Positions 40,943 through 51,189 of a stretch of 64,000 bases of DNA are shown piece after piece; the stretch's first letter is position 1, and each line of letters opens with the position of its first letter. Both the position numbers and the translations under genes were made by a program. The stretch lies in the NCBI RefSeq assembly GCF_034931125.1, contig NZ_JAYGHM010000023.1, forward strand, positions 37,817 to 101,816. The letters run 5' to 3'. The notes beneath the pieces are model-generated. The model did not search any database, had not been told where the DNA came from, and worked only from the letters and a program-made list of their open reading frames with translations. Source of the stretch: Rivularia sp034931125. Its GTDB lineage: Bacteria; Cyanobacteriota; Cyanobacteriia; Cyanobacteriales; Nostocaceae.

Positions 40943-42457
40943 TTAGGACTTATTCAAAACAGATTCAAGGTTAAGAAAACCACTTTGAAGCAAGTACATT
41001 GAATAGGTTGTAAATAATTCTCCATCAATGGGCGCACAAGCTACACCACTTCCCGCAAGAGCGTTTAAGGTTGCATTGCAGCTAATAATTGGTCTGTTGG
41101 ATGTTAAGTATAAATCGGGTATTGTCAGTTGTCTTTCCGACCAACGTTCGAGTAAAAATGGACGCAGGGTGTATAAGGGATTTTCCGCAGATGTGACATC
41201 ATTTATTAACTTATCTTGCCATTCTTCGTAGGGAATCATTTTGATCGGGAAACCAAAGGTATTCAACCATTCAACTAAAGTACTTAAAGGTGCTGGTTGC
41301 GGATGTTGCAGGTGGAAAGCTTTACCCAAGGATTCTTCTTGTCTAGATAAATGCGCGATCGCCTTACTCACATAGTCAACTGGTGACATATCCAGCATAT
41401 AATCCACATCCGGGAAAGCTCCCATTTGCAGACAGCCTTTAGTCATTAAGTTGACAAAATCGTCGGTATTACCAACTCCGGTTTGGCTGTGTCCGGAAAT
41501 TAAAGGTGGTCGGTAAATGGTGATGGGAAGTCCTCTTTCACCGGCTATTTTAACTAACTTTTCTGCGACCCATTTAGTTTGAGAATATCCTAGGAAAATA
41601 CCTTCCCAATTGTCAAAGCGATCGTCTTCTGTAACTACTTTACCTGCGTAGTAGGGTGATTCAAATACCGCGACGCTAGAGACGTAATGGAGGGGTTTAA
41701 CTTTAATTTTGCAAGCTAAACGGATGATTTCTTGGGTTCCTAAAACGTTGGCTGTTTTCAGCGCTGAGTAAGGAAATACATAGTTGAGCATCGCAGCACT
41801 ATGATAGATGGCATCTATATTTGTTGCCAACATTTCAAAGCCTTCAGTGCTTATACCTAACTGCGGCTGGGATAAATCACCAACTATCGGAATAATCCGA
41901 GGACTAAATTCTTCGTTCCAAATTGCATAGGATTCTAGATTCTTTTTCAGCTTTTCCTTACCAGATTCTGCATCTGCTGCACGTACCAAGCAGTAGATAT
42001 CTGCATCAGTCTGCTGTAAAAGTTCGTTGATTAAAAATCCTCCCAAAAAGCCGGTACCCCCGGTTAAAAAGATATTTTGGGGATTGGGATTAAATTTAAA
42101 AGAAGTTGATGCAGGACGGATATTTTCATCTAAAACTGCTTCTGCGGCTAAATTAGGAGTGCTACTAGCATCTTTGAGTGGTTTGACATCTTGTTGAGAT
42201 TCTTCCGCTTCTTCAGCTAAACGTCCCGCAAGTGATTCAATTGTCGGATAATGCCAAAGCAACATGGGAGACAGTTCAAATCCCAGCATTTTCTGTAATT
42301 TGGTCACAATTACCATTGCTTGGGTTGAATCTAAACCGTAACTATCCAAAGGTTGAGTTACGTCGATTTCTTCGGCTTCCATGTTGAGTAACTCAGCTAG
42401 GTTAGATAACAACCATGCTTCAATTTCTGCGGCTTTAATAGATTGTGTTGTAGTCAT
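40943..42457 (-). CDS. hglB: Heterocyst glycolipid chain-releasing reductase, ACP-thioester reductase
   Basis: A 504-residue protein. Residues about 10-90 form an acyl carrier domain with the phosphopantetheine serine in SYGLDSTQAMVI. Residues about 130-500 form a thioester reductase (SDR) domain with the NAD(P) motif FLTGGTGFLGGFLINELL and the catalytic Tyr in GYSQTKWVAEKL. In Anabaena the HglB/HetM protein reduces the finished chain to the fatty alcohol of the heterocyst glycolipid. It is the last gene of the hgl series here, as in the Anabaena order. The gap to the next hgl gene upstream (226 bp) is filled with TCTAAAA-type repeats. Similar ACP-reductases exist in other lipid clusters, but the neighbours settle the call. 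Confidence 0.9.
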   Translation of the reverse strand: MTTTQSIKAAEIEAWLLSNLAELLNMEAEEIDVTQPLDSYGLDSTQAMVIVTKLQKMLGFELSPMLLWHYPTIESLAGRLAEEAEESQQDVKPLKDASSTPNLAAEAVLDENIRPASTSFKFNPNPQNIFLTGGTGFLGGFLINELLQQTDADIYCLVRAADAESGKEKLKKNLESYAIWNEEFSPRIIPIVGDLSQPQLGISTEGFEMLATNIDAIYHSAAMLNYVFPYSALKTANVLGTQEIIRLACKIKVKPLHYVSSVAVFESPYYAGKVVTEDDRFDNWEGIFLGYSQTKWVAEKLVKIAGERGLPITIYRPPLISGHSQTGVGNTDDFVNLMTKGCLQMGAFPDVDYMLDMSPVDYVSKAIAHLSRQEESLGKAFHLQHPQPAPLSTLVEWLNTFGFPIKMIPYEEWQDKLINDVTSAENPLYTLRPFLLERWSERQLTIPDLYLTSNRPIISCNATLNALAGSGVACAPIDGELFTTYSMYLLQSGFLNLESVLNKS

Positions 42458-42599
42458 TTTAATTTGGATTTAGAATTATGTAGCTTGTTGTTTTTTGGAA
42501 AAGCAGCTTGTAAATTCTAGATTTAAGATTTTAAAATTAAGATTTATTTACGGATGGAGATTTAAAATTATCTTTTAAATAATACGTCAGGGACTTGTT

Positions 42600-42677
42600 T
42601 TCCATCTAAAATCTAAAATCCATTCGCGTAGGGTTTCCGTAGGACAAATCCAAAATCCAAAATCTAAAATCTAAAAT
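42600..42677. repeat. ATCTAAAAT/ATCCAAAAT tandem repeats between hglA and hglB
   Basis: Several copies of the heptamer-like unit ATCTAAA or ATCCAAA flank a short GTAGGGTTTCCGTAGGA phrase. This is repeat expansion in the operon gap and not coding. Confidence 0.6.
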
Positions 42678-42683
42678 AGTTTT

Positions 42684-44348
42684 TTACGTCTCTAATGTAG
42701 ACTTGACTGGGTGATACTGAGAATAAAAATTAGGAAATTGCAGACCCTGCATTTTTAAACTTTGGATGCGGTATAAATAAGATGTTCCTATCATCAACTG
42801 GTTAGCAACATCAACTACCCGACGATTATTTGGTTCTAACAAATAAGAACCGCGCACCCAGTCATTAAAACTACCCATTGCGGGGCCACACCATACTTGA
42901 TAATCAACTTCTCTACCTTTTTCACCGGAATTCGACCATCTCGAAGATAATCCCAAATACCAACGAAAAATCAGTGCCATTTTGTATTTAGGATTCTTTG
43001 CCGCTTTAGTAAGTTTGTGAGGATTACTTTGGGATTGATAAGCGACGGTTTCCTGCCAAATTTCTTCAATACTTTTGCGAAAAATCTGCTTTTCTAACTT
43101 TTCTTTTTCCGCAGCCGGAAGTTCGTCAAGGGAGTTATAGTTTCGATAGATTTCGTATAGTCTTTGTGCCTTGAGAGGAAACATTGTTCCACGTTTAAGA
43201 ACCTGTAATTTCACTCCCATTTCAAACATATCAGCAGCAGGTGCCATCATCACATCAGCCATGTCAGCTTGTGCTAATAATTTTTTCGCATGAATAGAAG
43301 TTCCTGCTTCTACACAAGATTGATTGATTGAACCAGTCACCACATATGCAGCACCCATCATAAAGGCTGCTAGAGCCGATTGAGGAGTCGAAATTCCTCC
43401 TGCTACCCCAACTCTAAGGGGTTTTTCGTAACAATATTGTGCCTGTATTTCATCCTTTAAAGCAATGATGGAAGGCAAAACGCAAACTAAAGGACGATTA
43501 TCTGTATGACCACCAGAATCGGCTTCTACAGTAATATCATCTGCAATGGGAATTTGGGCTGCGAGAGTTGCTTGTAATTCGGTAATTAAGCCTTTATCAA
43601 CCAGTTCTTTAAGCATTTTTAAAGGTGCTGGCTGCATAAATTTACTCGCAACTTCTCGACGAGAAATTTTAGCTATTACCTTATTATTGATTTGAATTTT
43701 GTTAGCTGAATTTAAACTTAGTCCAGCCGCACGATAATAAACAATATTAGGAGTTAAATCTAAGAAAGCCGAAGCTTCTATAGTTTCCACTCCATATTTT
43801 AGATATAAATCTACAGCACCTGTTTCAATTTCTGGGTCGTTGGGACTGTGAATCAAATTGAAAGCATAAGGTCCATGAGGTAAAGATGCTTGAATAATTT
43901 TGATGGCTTCTTCTAAGCGAGCTAAGCTTAAACCACCCGCACCAAAGGAACTCAAAATCTTCTGTTTACCAAGCGCAATTACCATTTCTTCTGAAGCTAT
44001 ACCCCCAGCCATTGCCCCAGTTGCATAAGCATATCTGACATTGTGAAAAGCCAGAAAGTCCGGGTCTCCAAAACTTTTTGTAAAAATAGGTGGAGTTGCC
44101 AGTAATAATTCTATTTCTGCTGGTTGGCTATTATCGAGGGGACAATAGCCATAGTTAGTGACACCAATTCTGTCTTCTACTTTAACAATATAACAGGGTT
44201 TATCTATTTCCAGTAATTGTTGTTTCATTCCTTCAAGGTCAAAGGAAATACAGCTTACTGAACCTTTCCAAACTCGATTTTTAGTCGAGGAAGACCCATG
44301 AAATATCAGTCCGTTATTTTCTTTGTTTAGCACGTTTTTTATGATCAA
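42684..44348 (-). CDS. hglA: PfaD-type trans-acting enoyl reductase of the glycolipid synthase
   Basis: A 554-residue FMN TIM-barrel enzyme of the PfaD/2-nitropropane-dioxygenase family. Key segments are VRYAYATGAMAGGIASEEM, FGAGGLSLARLEEAIK, VEADSGGHTDNRP, RVGVAGGISTPQSALAAFMMGA and GSINQSCVEAGTS. It reduces enoyl-ACP intermediates for the PUFA-type synthase so that a saturated long chain is formed. It lies between hglC and hglB on the same strand, and the order C-A-B equals that in the Anabaena hgl cluster; the symbol hglA rests on this order. The length is usual for PfaD proteins, and nothing is missing. Confidence 0.85.
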   Translation of the reverse strand: MIIKNVLNKENNGLIFHGSSSTKNRVWKGSVSCISFDLEGMKQQLLEIDKPCYIVKVEDRIGVTNYGYCPLDNSQPAEIELLLATPPIFTKSFGDPDFLAFHNVRYAYATGAMAGGIASEEMVIALGKQKILSSFGAGGLSLARLEEAIKIIQASLPHGPYAFNLIHSPNDPEIETGAVDLYLKYGVETIEASAFLDLTPNIVYYRAAGLSLNSANKIQINNKVIAKISRREVASKFMQPAPLKMLKELVDKGLITELQATLAAQIPIADDITVEADSGGHTDNRPLVCVLPSIIALKDEIQAQYCYEKPLRVGVAGGISTPQSALAAFMMGAAYVVTGSINQSCVEAGTSIHAKKLLAQADMADVMMAPAADMFEMGVKLQVLKRGTMFPLKAQRLYEIYRNYNSLDELPAAEKEKLEKQIFRKSIEEIWQETVAYQSQSNPHKLTKAAKNPKYKMALIFRWYLGLSSRWSNSGEKGREVDYQVWCGPAMGSFNDWVRGSYLLEPNNRRVVDVANQLMIGTSYLYRIQSLKMQGLQFPNFYSQYHPVKSTLET

Positions 44349-44487
44349 TTAACAATTAACAGTGAATAAATAACAAGTAAAAATGAACAATTATCAAATA
44401 ACAACGATATTAGCTTTGCAGAAGTGTTATATCAATCATCATTTTTTAGTTACTGATTGATAATTGATAATTGTTCATTGATAATTA

Positions 44488-47400
44488 TTACTTGTCAAAC
44501 AAGTGTTCGGCGCAAGAGATTTGTAGCTGAATTATTTTGCTGAGTTGCTGACTAAATTCTTGACGAGATTTTAGAAATGTAGAATGTGTTTTATGAACCA
44601 TTAAGTTATTCGCATTTACTTTTTGAATTTGAGGTTTTCTGTTACTGCACAAGCTAACAGTTGAAGCTAATTTTTCTGTAATGGTAGTTAATGATGTGGT
44701 ATTTTTCGGAGTCGTTGGTAATTTTGTTTGATTTTCTATGCTGTGTACGGCAATTTTCATCGGATTTACTTCGGATTGTTTCGGCAAAGGTGCGGGAATG
44801 TTTGGTTTCTTTTTTGGTTGAGGTGTTGAGTTAATTTTCTCCGCTAATTTTACTTCTACAGGTGGGGGTGTAGGAGTACTTTGCTCTACCAAATCTGCTT
44901 TTTTAACAGGCTCAAAATTAACTTCTACTTGTTCTTGAAACAGCTTTTTGTTCTCTGGGGTCAAAATTTTGTCAGTAAAACTATAACCGCCCAATATCAC
45001 TTTCTTCTGGCTAAATTTAGCTTTTTGACTAGTTTCTTCTACTGGGGAATATAGCGGTGATAAATCTAAAGCAACTTGATGACTAACTAATTTTGCTAAT
45101 GCTTTGACAATGCTGCTGTGGTCGTCTAAAGCTCTGCGATTCAGAGAAATTGTCATGTGTTCTTTGTCGCTTAAATTTGTATCAATCCATCGAGAACAAA
45201 CGCTACCAGCACCCGTTTCAATAAATATTTTGGCACCATCGTTATACAGTTGATTAACTAACCGGGGAAAATCAAGTTCTTTGCAAAGTCCTGTAGCGAT
45301 ACCTTCAGCAATGGCTTCACTTTCTAACTTTATTGGTGCATATTCCGAAGCAGAATAAAGTGTCAGATTATGCTCTTTTTCTTGAACTGGTAAAGTATTC
45401 ACGCTCTTCATTTCTTGATATTCTGAAGCCATTGCTTCACAGTGAATTACATGGTCAAAAGGTGCGCGAAAAGCATTACAACCCAACTTTTCTATGACTC
45501 TTTCGCAAGCTACGGGTTCACCTGCAATTACGACTTCAGATGGTGTATTAATTTGAGTCAAGTAAACGCGGTTTTCCCCTACAATACTTTCCCTAACTTG
45601 AGATGGTGTAGCAATCAGAACGTAATTGCACCAGAAGTTATTGTCCGGTGACTGTTCTACGGGTGGTAGTTGCCAAAATTCGCGGACGCAATTTTTCGCA
45701 CCTGATAATCTGTCTCCAAATAAGGTAGATGAGTTTAAAGCATTGCTCATCTGACCAAATTTATTCCATACTCCGACAGCAGACATCATACTGACTTCAC
45801 CCAAGCTGTAACCAAAGGCAAATTTTGGTTTTATCTGGAAGTTATCTCGAAGAATATTGGAAAGCAGTCTTGCTACAACTATTTCATTTTCAAACATCGC
45901 TGCTGAATCATCTAGCAGTTGTTTTTCGAGTCCTTCTAATTGCCGAGTGGACAGTTTATTCAAACTTCTAGGATATACTAATCCCTCAACATGATTAACG
46001 CGACTGTCTAAATTTTGTAAGATGATGTCATCGTGAACTTGAGGAAACAGACGAAACAGGTTTCTACCAATCCCGAGATAAGAATTAACCGCAGCAGGAT
46101 AGATAAATGCAACTTCTGCTTTTTTGCCTAACGGTTTAGCTGTAAAATAACTGCCTAGTGGAGTTTGCCATTCTTCACCGTTATCAAATGCATTATTTAC
46201 ACCTTTGATAGCTGCTTCGCTTTCTCTAACTAATTCTTTCACATTACGCGCCACAATTACCAAAGTATAGTCTTGGCTGCTTTTTTGGTAATTAGCAAAA
46301 GTCATGCTCGCAGCTTTGGGTAAAGAAGTTCCGCTATTTACTACATTTTGCAAATTGTCAACTTGCTGTAGTAAATCTTCGCGATTATTGCCTGCGATCG
46401 CAAACAATTGAAGAGGCATTTGCTGCAAAAATCTGCTGCTACGGTCTTGGCGATCGCGTTCTTCTGATAAGATTAAATGAGCGTAAGTCCCATCTATACC
46501 AATGCTATTAATGGCTGCTGTTCTTTTATTAGTTTCGGGGTTAACAAACCACGGTCTTGATTCTGGAACAACATAGAAAGGACTGTTTTCCCACCTTTTA
46601 ATATCTTTCACTCCAGTCCATTTTGGTGTTGCGGGAATATATCTATAGTAAAGACACAAAGCTGTTTTAATTAGACTTGCAATTCCCGAAGCAACATAGG
46701 TGTGACCGATATTACTTTTAACACTGCCAATAGCACAGGTTAATTTATTTGCACCGCTTGGATAAGCCCGAAGTAAACCATTAATTTCCGCTTCATCTTC
46801 TTGAGAAATACCGCTACCAAAAACTTCCAAATAAGACACTTCTGGAGGTTTGATTTGTGCCAGTTCAAAAGCTTGCTGACAAGCAGAATCAACCGCGTTA
46901 GCATCGGTACTTCCCAAACGACTTTGCAAATCATTTTTGTTAGCATTTTTCTGCGCGAAACTAATTGCATCAATGACCGCGTAAATGCACTCATTTTCTT
47001 GCTTTGCGACTTCATATCGTTTCAAAACTACTGCACCGGCACCTTCTCCAACCATCCAGCCGTTAGCTTTCTGGTCATAGGAAAGAGTATTTACACCTGT
47101 ATTAACTGTAGCTATTTTACTTCGTAATAAAACATTCTCCATACCCCCGGCTAAATCTACAGCACCCACTAAGACGGCATCTGCTTCCCCGGTACTTAAT
47201 AAATTTTGAGCTACTTCTAAAGCTTTGAATGTAGAATTTTCCCCAGCCGAAATGGTAAATACAGGAGCCGTAAAATCCCAAAGTGAGGAAATCCGACTCG
47301 CCATAATGTTAGAGATGTAGCTCACAAATTCACTACTATCAGCGGGTTGATGAATTCCGTCTTTAACGATTGTTTCTAGCTGATTAACTTTATCAGAAGA

Positions 47401-49236
47401 TAAGGATATTGCGCCAGTACTTAATCCTTCTTTAATTTGCCAAGATAAATTCCATCTTTGCTGGAGTTGATGCACCGAAAGTTCAGCTTCTGTAGCAATT
47501 AACACTGCTACATTATCGCCTTCTTTAATTCCCGCATCTTGCAAAGCACGTTCTGCTACCTTGAGCATCAACAATTGTTGTTTGTTGAGCTTTTCTAATT
47601 CATTAGGGGGAATTTTACTAGATACAGTATCAATTTCAAATTCATTAATATAACCCCCCAGCGGTGCTTTTCCGTCAGGTAAATTGTATTTTTTAAGTAA
47701 TTCAGTTTCGGTTTCTACACCATGCCATCTCTGTTCCGGTAGAGGAATAAAATGCTGTTTTCCCTGATAAATACTGCTCTCAAAAGCATCTAAACCATCG
47801 CACTCAGCGAAAAAGACATCCATTCCCACAATTGCCATTTTAGCTGGTTTGAGTGGTTGGCTTGATTCTATTTGAGTATTTTTATTTTGTTCTAAAATTG
47901 TATGAGCATTAGTTCCACCCAAGCCGAAAGCGCTAATAGCAGCACGTTTTACCGACGCGCTTTTTGAGTGCCAATTAGTTGCACTTGTGACAATACGACT
48001 TGGTGATATTACGTTATCTTCGGAGCCGATTGGGTCTGTAATATTGATAGTTGTGGGAATGATACCCTTACTCATACTTAAGAGTACTTTAATTACGCTA
48101 GCGCTAGCCGCACCAGTAAGCAAATGTCCGATATTAGATTTTACCGAACCCGATAAGGGAGTTGCTCCATGTTTACCAAAAAAGGTTTCGACAGAGTTAA
48201 ATTCGGTACTGTCTCCTAATAAAGTTCCGGTAGCATGACATTCGATATAGTCGATCGCTTTCGGGTCGAGTTGTGCTTCCGAGTAAGCTTTTTCAAAAGC
48301 TAAAGTTTGTCCTTTCGGATTAGGGCTGAGTAGATGTTTACCTCTACCATCATTGGAAAGTCCGTTACCTGCGATCGTTGCGTAAATGCGATCGCCATCT
48401 CGAACTGCATCGCTATGTCGCTTGAGTACTAGCATTCCCACACCTTCAGAGGTAAGTAATCCCCGTGAGGATTTATCCAAAGGACGGCTAATATCGTTGT
48501 TTTCAGGATATCCTTGGATACCGGAAAACAACATCCGGATAAAAATCGGGTCTGCACAACTGATACCACCCGCTAACATCAAGTCAGCTTTGTGCGTCCA
48601 CAGGTAATGAGATGCTAATCTAGCAGCGTATAACGGAGAGGAACAAGCAGCATCGAGGCAAAAATGGATGTGAGATAAAGATAAAGCTTGAGAAACGATA
48701 GCAGCAGGTAAACCCGATATCATCGCATTATAGAACGATGTTTCTTCCGAGTTCGGTAAACTTGCTAAATCAAATTCTTGTTGTAAAAGTTGTCTTATAG
48801 CTGGTTCTAAGACCTGTTGATAAATCGGTTCAAACAGTTGGTTTGATGACTTCGTAGGTAACGAGAGACTGCCCAATAATACTCCACATTTGGAAAGCAC
48901 AGATTTGTTTTCCAAGTAACCACTATTTTGCAATGCTTGCTTCGCAGCATAAAGCGACCATTTAAAGGTGTCATCTAGATTTTGTAGAAACGAAGCGGGA
49001 AGATTATATCCCGACCCATCAAATTTAAAATTACGGACAAATCCTCCTTGTAAGGAGTAAACTTTGTCTGCTTTTCCTTTCTCTGAATCGTAAAATATAG
49101 TCGGTTCTATCCCAATTTCATCAATACTTAAGGATGAAGTAGAATCTATTTGTTCAATTAAATTATGCCAAAATTCTTCAGCGTTTTTAGCATCGGGGAA
49201 TAAACATGAAAATCCAATTATTGCTATTTGTTCCAT
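44488..49236 (-). CDS. hglC: Heterocyst glycolipid synthase, KS-CLF-AT subunit
   Basis: A 1582-residue protein with three catalytic-type domains. KS1 (about 1-450) has the active Cys near 195 (LDAACSSPLYAA), His in ECHATGT and in NIGHLLTG. The second KS-like domain (about 465-930) has TISAGENSTFKAL where the Cys should be, so it is a chain-length factor. An acyltransferase-like domain (about 1060-1420) has the nucleophile Ser in FGYSLGEV. A Pro/Lys-rich tail (about 1470-1582) has no family match. KS and CLF side by side are typical of PUFA-synthase PfaC; the AT in place of the dehydratases is typical of HglC. It follows hglD by 69 bp on the minus strand. Confidence 0.88.
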   Translation of the reverse strand: MEQIAIIGFSCLFPDAKNAEEFWHNLIEQIDSTSSLSIDEIGIEPTIFYDSEKGKADKVYSLQGGFVRNFKFDGSGYNLPASFLQNLDDTFKWSLYAAKQALQNSGYLENKSVLSKCGVLLGSLSLPTKSSNQLFEPIYQQVLEPAIRQLLQQEFDLASLPNSEETSFYNAMISGLPAAIVSQALSLSHIHFCLDAACSSPLYAARLASHYLWTHKADLMLAGGISCADPIFIRMLFSGIQGYPENNDISRPLDKSSRGLLTSEGVGMLVLKRHSDAVRDGDRIYATIAGNGLSNDGRGKHLLSPNPKGQTLAFEKAYSEAQLDPKAIDYIECHATGTLLGDSTEFNSVETFFGKHGATPLSGSVKSNIGHLLTGAASASVIKVLLSMSKGIIPTTINITDPIGSEDNVISPSRIVTSATNWHSKSASVKRAAISAFGLGGTNAHTILEQNKNTQIESSQPLKPAKMAIVGMDVFFAECDGLDAFESSIYQGKQHFIPLPEQRWHGVETETELLKKYNLPDGKAPLGGYINEFEIDTVSSKIPPNELEKLNKQQLLMLKVAERALQDAGIKEGDNVAVLIATEAELSVHQLQQRWNLSWQIKEGLSTGAISLSSDKVNQLETIVKDGIHQPADSSEFVSYISNIMASRISSLWDFTAPVFTISAGENSTFKALEVAQNLLSTGEADAVLVGAVDLAGGMENVLLRSKIATVNTGVNTLSYDQKANGWMVGEGAGAVVLKRYEVAKQENECIYAVIDAISFAQKNANKNDLQSRLGSTDANAVDSACQQAFELAQIKPPEVSYLEVFGSGISQEDEAEINGLLRAYPSGANKLTCAIGSVKSNIGHTYVASGIASLIKTALCLYYRYIPATPKWTGVKDIKRWENSPFYVVPESRPWFVNPETNKRTAAINSIGIDGTYAHLILSEERDRQDRSSRFLQQMPLQLFAIAGNNREDLLQQVDNLQNVVNSGTSLPKAASMTFANYQKSSQDYTLVIVARNVKELVRESEAAIKGVNNAFDNGEEWQTPLGSYFTAKPLGKKAEVAFIYPAAVNSYLGIGRNLFRLFPQVHDDIILQNLDSRVNHVEGLVYPRSLNKLSTRQLEGLEKQLLDDSAAMFENEIVVARLLSNILRDNFQIKPKFAFGYSLGEVSMMSAVGVWNKFGQMSNALNSSTLFGDRLSGAKNCVREFWQLPPVEQSPDNNFWCNYVLIATPSQVRESIVGENRVYLTQINTPSEVVIAGEPVACERVIEKLGCNAFRAPFDHVIHCEAMASEYQEMKSVNTLPVQEKEHNLTLYSASEYAPIKLESEAIAEGIATGLCKELDFPRLVNQLYNDGAKIFIETGAGSVCSRWIDTNLSDKEHMTISLNRRALDDHSSIVKALAKLVSHQVALDLSPLYSPVEETSQKAKFSQKKVILGGYSFTDKILTPENKKLFQEQVEVNFEPVKKADLVEQSTPTPPPVEVKLAEKINSTPQPKKKPNIPAPLPKQSEVNPMKIAVHSIENQTKLPTTPKNTTSLTTITEKLASTVSLCSNRKPQIQKVNANNLMVHKTHSTFLKSRQEFSQQLSKIIQLQISCAEHLFDK

Positions 49237-49305
49237 AATTAGCTTAATAAAAGATATAAACGCAAAGTTTCGCTAAGTTTCTCGCAAAGGTACGCAGAGA
49301 ACTGA

Positions 49306-51042
49306 TTAGGATTTCAAAGATTGTGTCGGGATAATAATTCCTTTACCACCTAATAAGCGGGAATATATTTTACCTTGGTTGTCGTGGATGATAAAATCGG
49401 CTGCAACGCTATTATTCGTTTTATTCACAACTTCGCAAGAAACATAAAAAGGTTGATTGTAAGGAGTTGCTGCAAATTGTTCGTGTTTCTTAATTTCTGC
49501 GGGTAAACAAATTTCTTGATGATAATACTGCAACCAAACCCATAAAGGATGAGTACTTAAATCAACGGAGAAAGGATTTACCCATTGAACAGGAAACTGT
49601 CCTTGCTGTTTTCTATCGATCTCGTTCCAAATACATTCGATAGTAATTTTTTCTGGACTAATATTTAATACTTTTGTTAATCCTTTAAACGATTCTCCAT
49701 GAAATAAAGGAAATATTGATGGATTTTCTTGATAAAAGTCATTACCCGTGATTGTAATGATTTTATCTTCGGTCATATTCAATTTTTCATAAATTGGGCT
49801 GGTCGTATTTTGCGGTAATAAATGAATTTCGTCAAGACTGAAATGGTAATTAAGTTTTCCGTTACTATTTCTACTCCATATTTTTGCTTTAAAAATGATT
49901 TCTTGTTGCTCATTTTTAGCAATTTCTTCTAAATCTAAAATATATTCCTCAGCTTGGTTTCCATTAAAAATTATGCCTTTCAATACCTTAAAGTTGTTAT
50001 AGTAATAAAACCTATATCCAGGATAAAGCTGCTCGCAAGCATTGATTATCCATGCTGTTCCACAGGTCGCGGGTAAAACTGGTCTTCCACCAACTATGTG
50101 ATCTTGCAAAAAAGGATTAGCTGCTTCTGTTAATTTACGATGAATGCGATAACTTCTTAACTGCGAATTTAAAGCTGCTGGGGGTGGAGAAATCGGACTA
50201 CCAATAACAACCTGTGTAGAATCACGGTAAGAGTCATGAAGTTCGTTGACTAACATTTTTGCTCCTGCTTCTACCGGAATAATTTCAATCCCCCTACGTG
50301 CGAATTCTTTCTTCAATTCCGGTGTTACCATCCCACTATCCCAACCTCCCCAATTAATCGCTACAACATGACATTGGGGATACTGTTGTTTTAATAAATG
50401 AGCCGATTTGTTGAGAATTTCGTTGGATAAAGCATAATCCGACTGACCGATATTGCCATAGAAACCCGCAACGGAAGAGTATAAAACTAAATGTTCTAAT
50501 TGAGCAAGATTAACGCAACTAAGTAGATTTTCTAAGCCTTGAATTTTGGCACTGTAAACTTTTTCAAAATCTTCTTCGGTCTTCTTTTCAATTAGTTTAT
50601 CAGCTAAATTACCCGCACCATGAATAATACCAGTTATTGTACCCATATCTGTAACAGCGGCTATTTTTTGCTGTAAATCCTGAGTATTTGTGACATCAAC
50701 ATTAATATATTGGGCTTCACCTCCTGTTTGTTTAATTATCTCTAGAGTTTGTTTAATCTCTCTATCAGAAATAATTTGATTATAAATCTTTTTCACCTGC
50801 ATGGGAGTAGGTTTTTCTCCTCTAGCAAGCAAATCTTCCATGATATTCTTTTTTAAAACTGCTTCGTCAAAGCAATCTCTAGCAAATAAAGGTTCTGATT
50901 CTAATAGAGAAGAACGACCTAGTAAAATAAATTTACACGGATACTGCTGTGCCAATTCAATTACGCATTTGGCAGTAATACCTTTAGCACCACCGCTCAC
51001 AAGAAAAACCGATTTGGGACGAATTGAAGTTGCTGTTTTCAT
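49306..51042 (-). CDS. hglD: Heterocyst glycolipid synthase, catalytic ketoreductase plus dehydratase-like subunit
   Basis: 578 residues. Residues about 8-285 are the catalytic half of a ketoreductase: SVFLVSGGAKGITAKCVIEL for NADPH, GIIHGAGNLADKLI, Ser in LYSSVAG and Tyr in GQSDYALSNE. Residues about 290-575 are a hot-dog dehydratase-like domain (HIVGGRPVLPATCGTAWI, FPLFHGESFKGL). The structural half of the same ketoreductase is at the end of HglE, so one PfaA-type module is split over two genes. The symbol hglD (possibly hglG) is taken from gene order and domain content, not from direct comparison. It begins 147 bp after the 202-residue gene; the gap holds a large inverted repeat. Confidence 0.8.
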   Translation of the reverse strand: MKTATSIRPKSVFLVSGGAKGITAKCVIELAQQYPCKFILLGRSSLLESEPLFARDCFDEAVLKKNIMEDLLARGEKPTPMQVKKIYNQIISDREIKQTLEIIKQTGGEAQYINVDVTNTQDLQQKIAAVTDMGTITGIIHGAGNLADKLIEKKTEEDFEKVYSAKIQGLENLLSCVNLAQLEHLVLYSSVAGFYGNIGQSDYALSNEILNKSAHLLKQQYPQCHVVAINWGGWDSGMVTPELKKEFARRGIEIIPVEAGAKMLVNELHDSYRDSTQVVIGSPISPPPAALNSQLRSYRIHRKLTEAANPFLQDHIVGGRPVLPATCGTAWIINACEQLYPGYRFYYYNNFKVLKGIIFNGNQAEEYILDLEEIAKNEQQEIIFKAKIWSRNSNGKLNYHFSLDEIHLLPQNTTSPIYEKLNMTEDKIITITGNDFYQENPSIFPLFHGESFKGLTKVLNISPEKITIECIWNEIDRKQQGQFPVQWVNPFSVDLSTHPLWVWLQYYHQEICLPAEIKKHEQFAATPYNQPFYVSCEVVNKTNNSVAADFIIHDNQGKIYSRLLGGKGIIIPTQSLKS

Positions 51043-51071
51043 GATTTTTTATAAGGATTTAGCGTGTTAGT

Positions 51072-51183
51072 CTCGTTCCCAGCCTCCAGGCTGGGAATGC
51101 TTACCCTGGAGGCTCTGCCTCTCTTCCATCGCTTGAAGGCAGAGCCTTCTGTTAGGTGTTCCCAGCCAGAGACTGGGAACAAG
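51072..51183. repeat. Nested inverted repeats between hglD and the 202-residue gene
   Basis: The outer arms GTTCCCAGCC and CCAGCCAGAGACTGGGAAC and the inner arms GAGGCTCTGCCTCT and AAGGCAGAGCCT can fold into a long branched stem over about 110 bp. It lies inside the hgl operon, where it may affect mRNA processing. Confidence 0.65.
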
Positions 51184-51189
51184 TTACCT

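Noticed and set aside
43633..43640. TGCATAAA inside hglA as regulon site
   Set aside because: It lies within coding sequence and points away from any gene start, and the hexamer at the proper distance is GACGAG.
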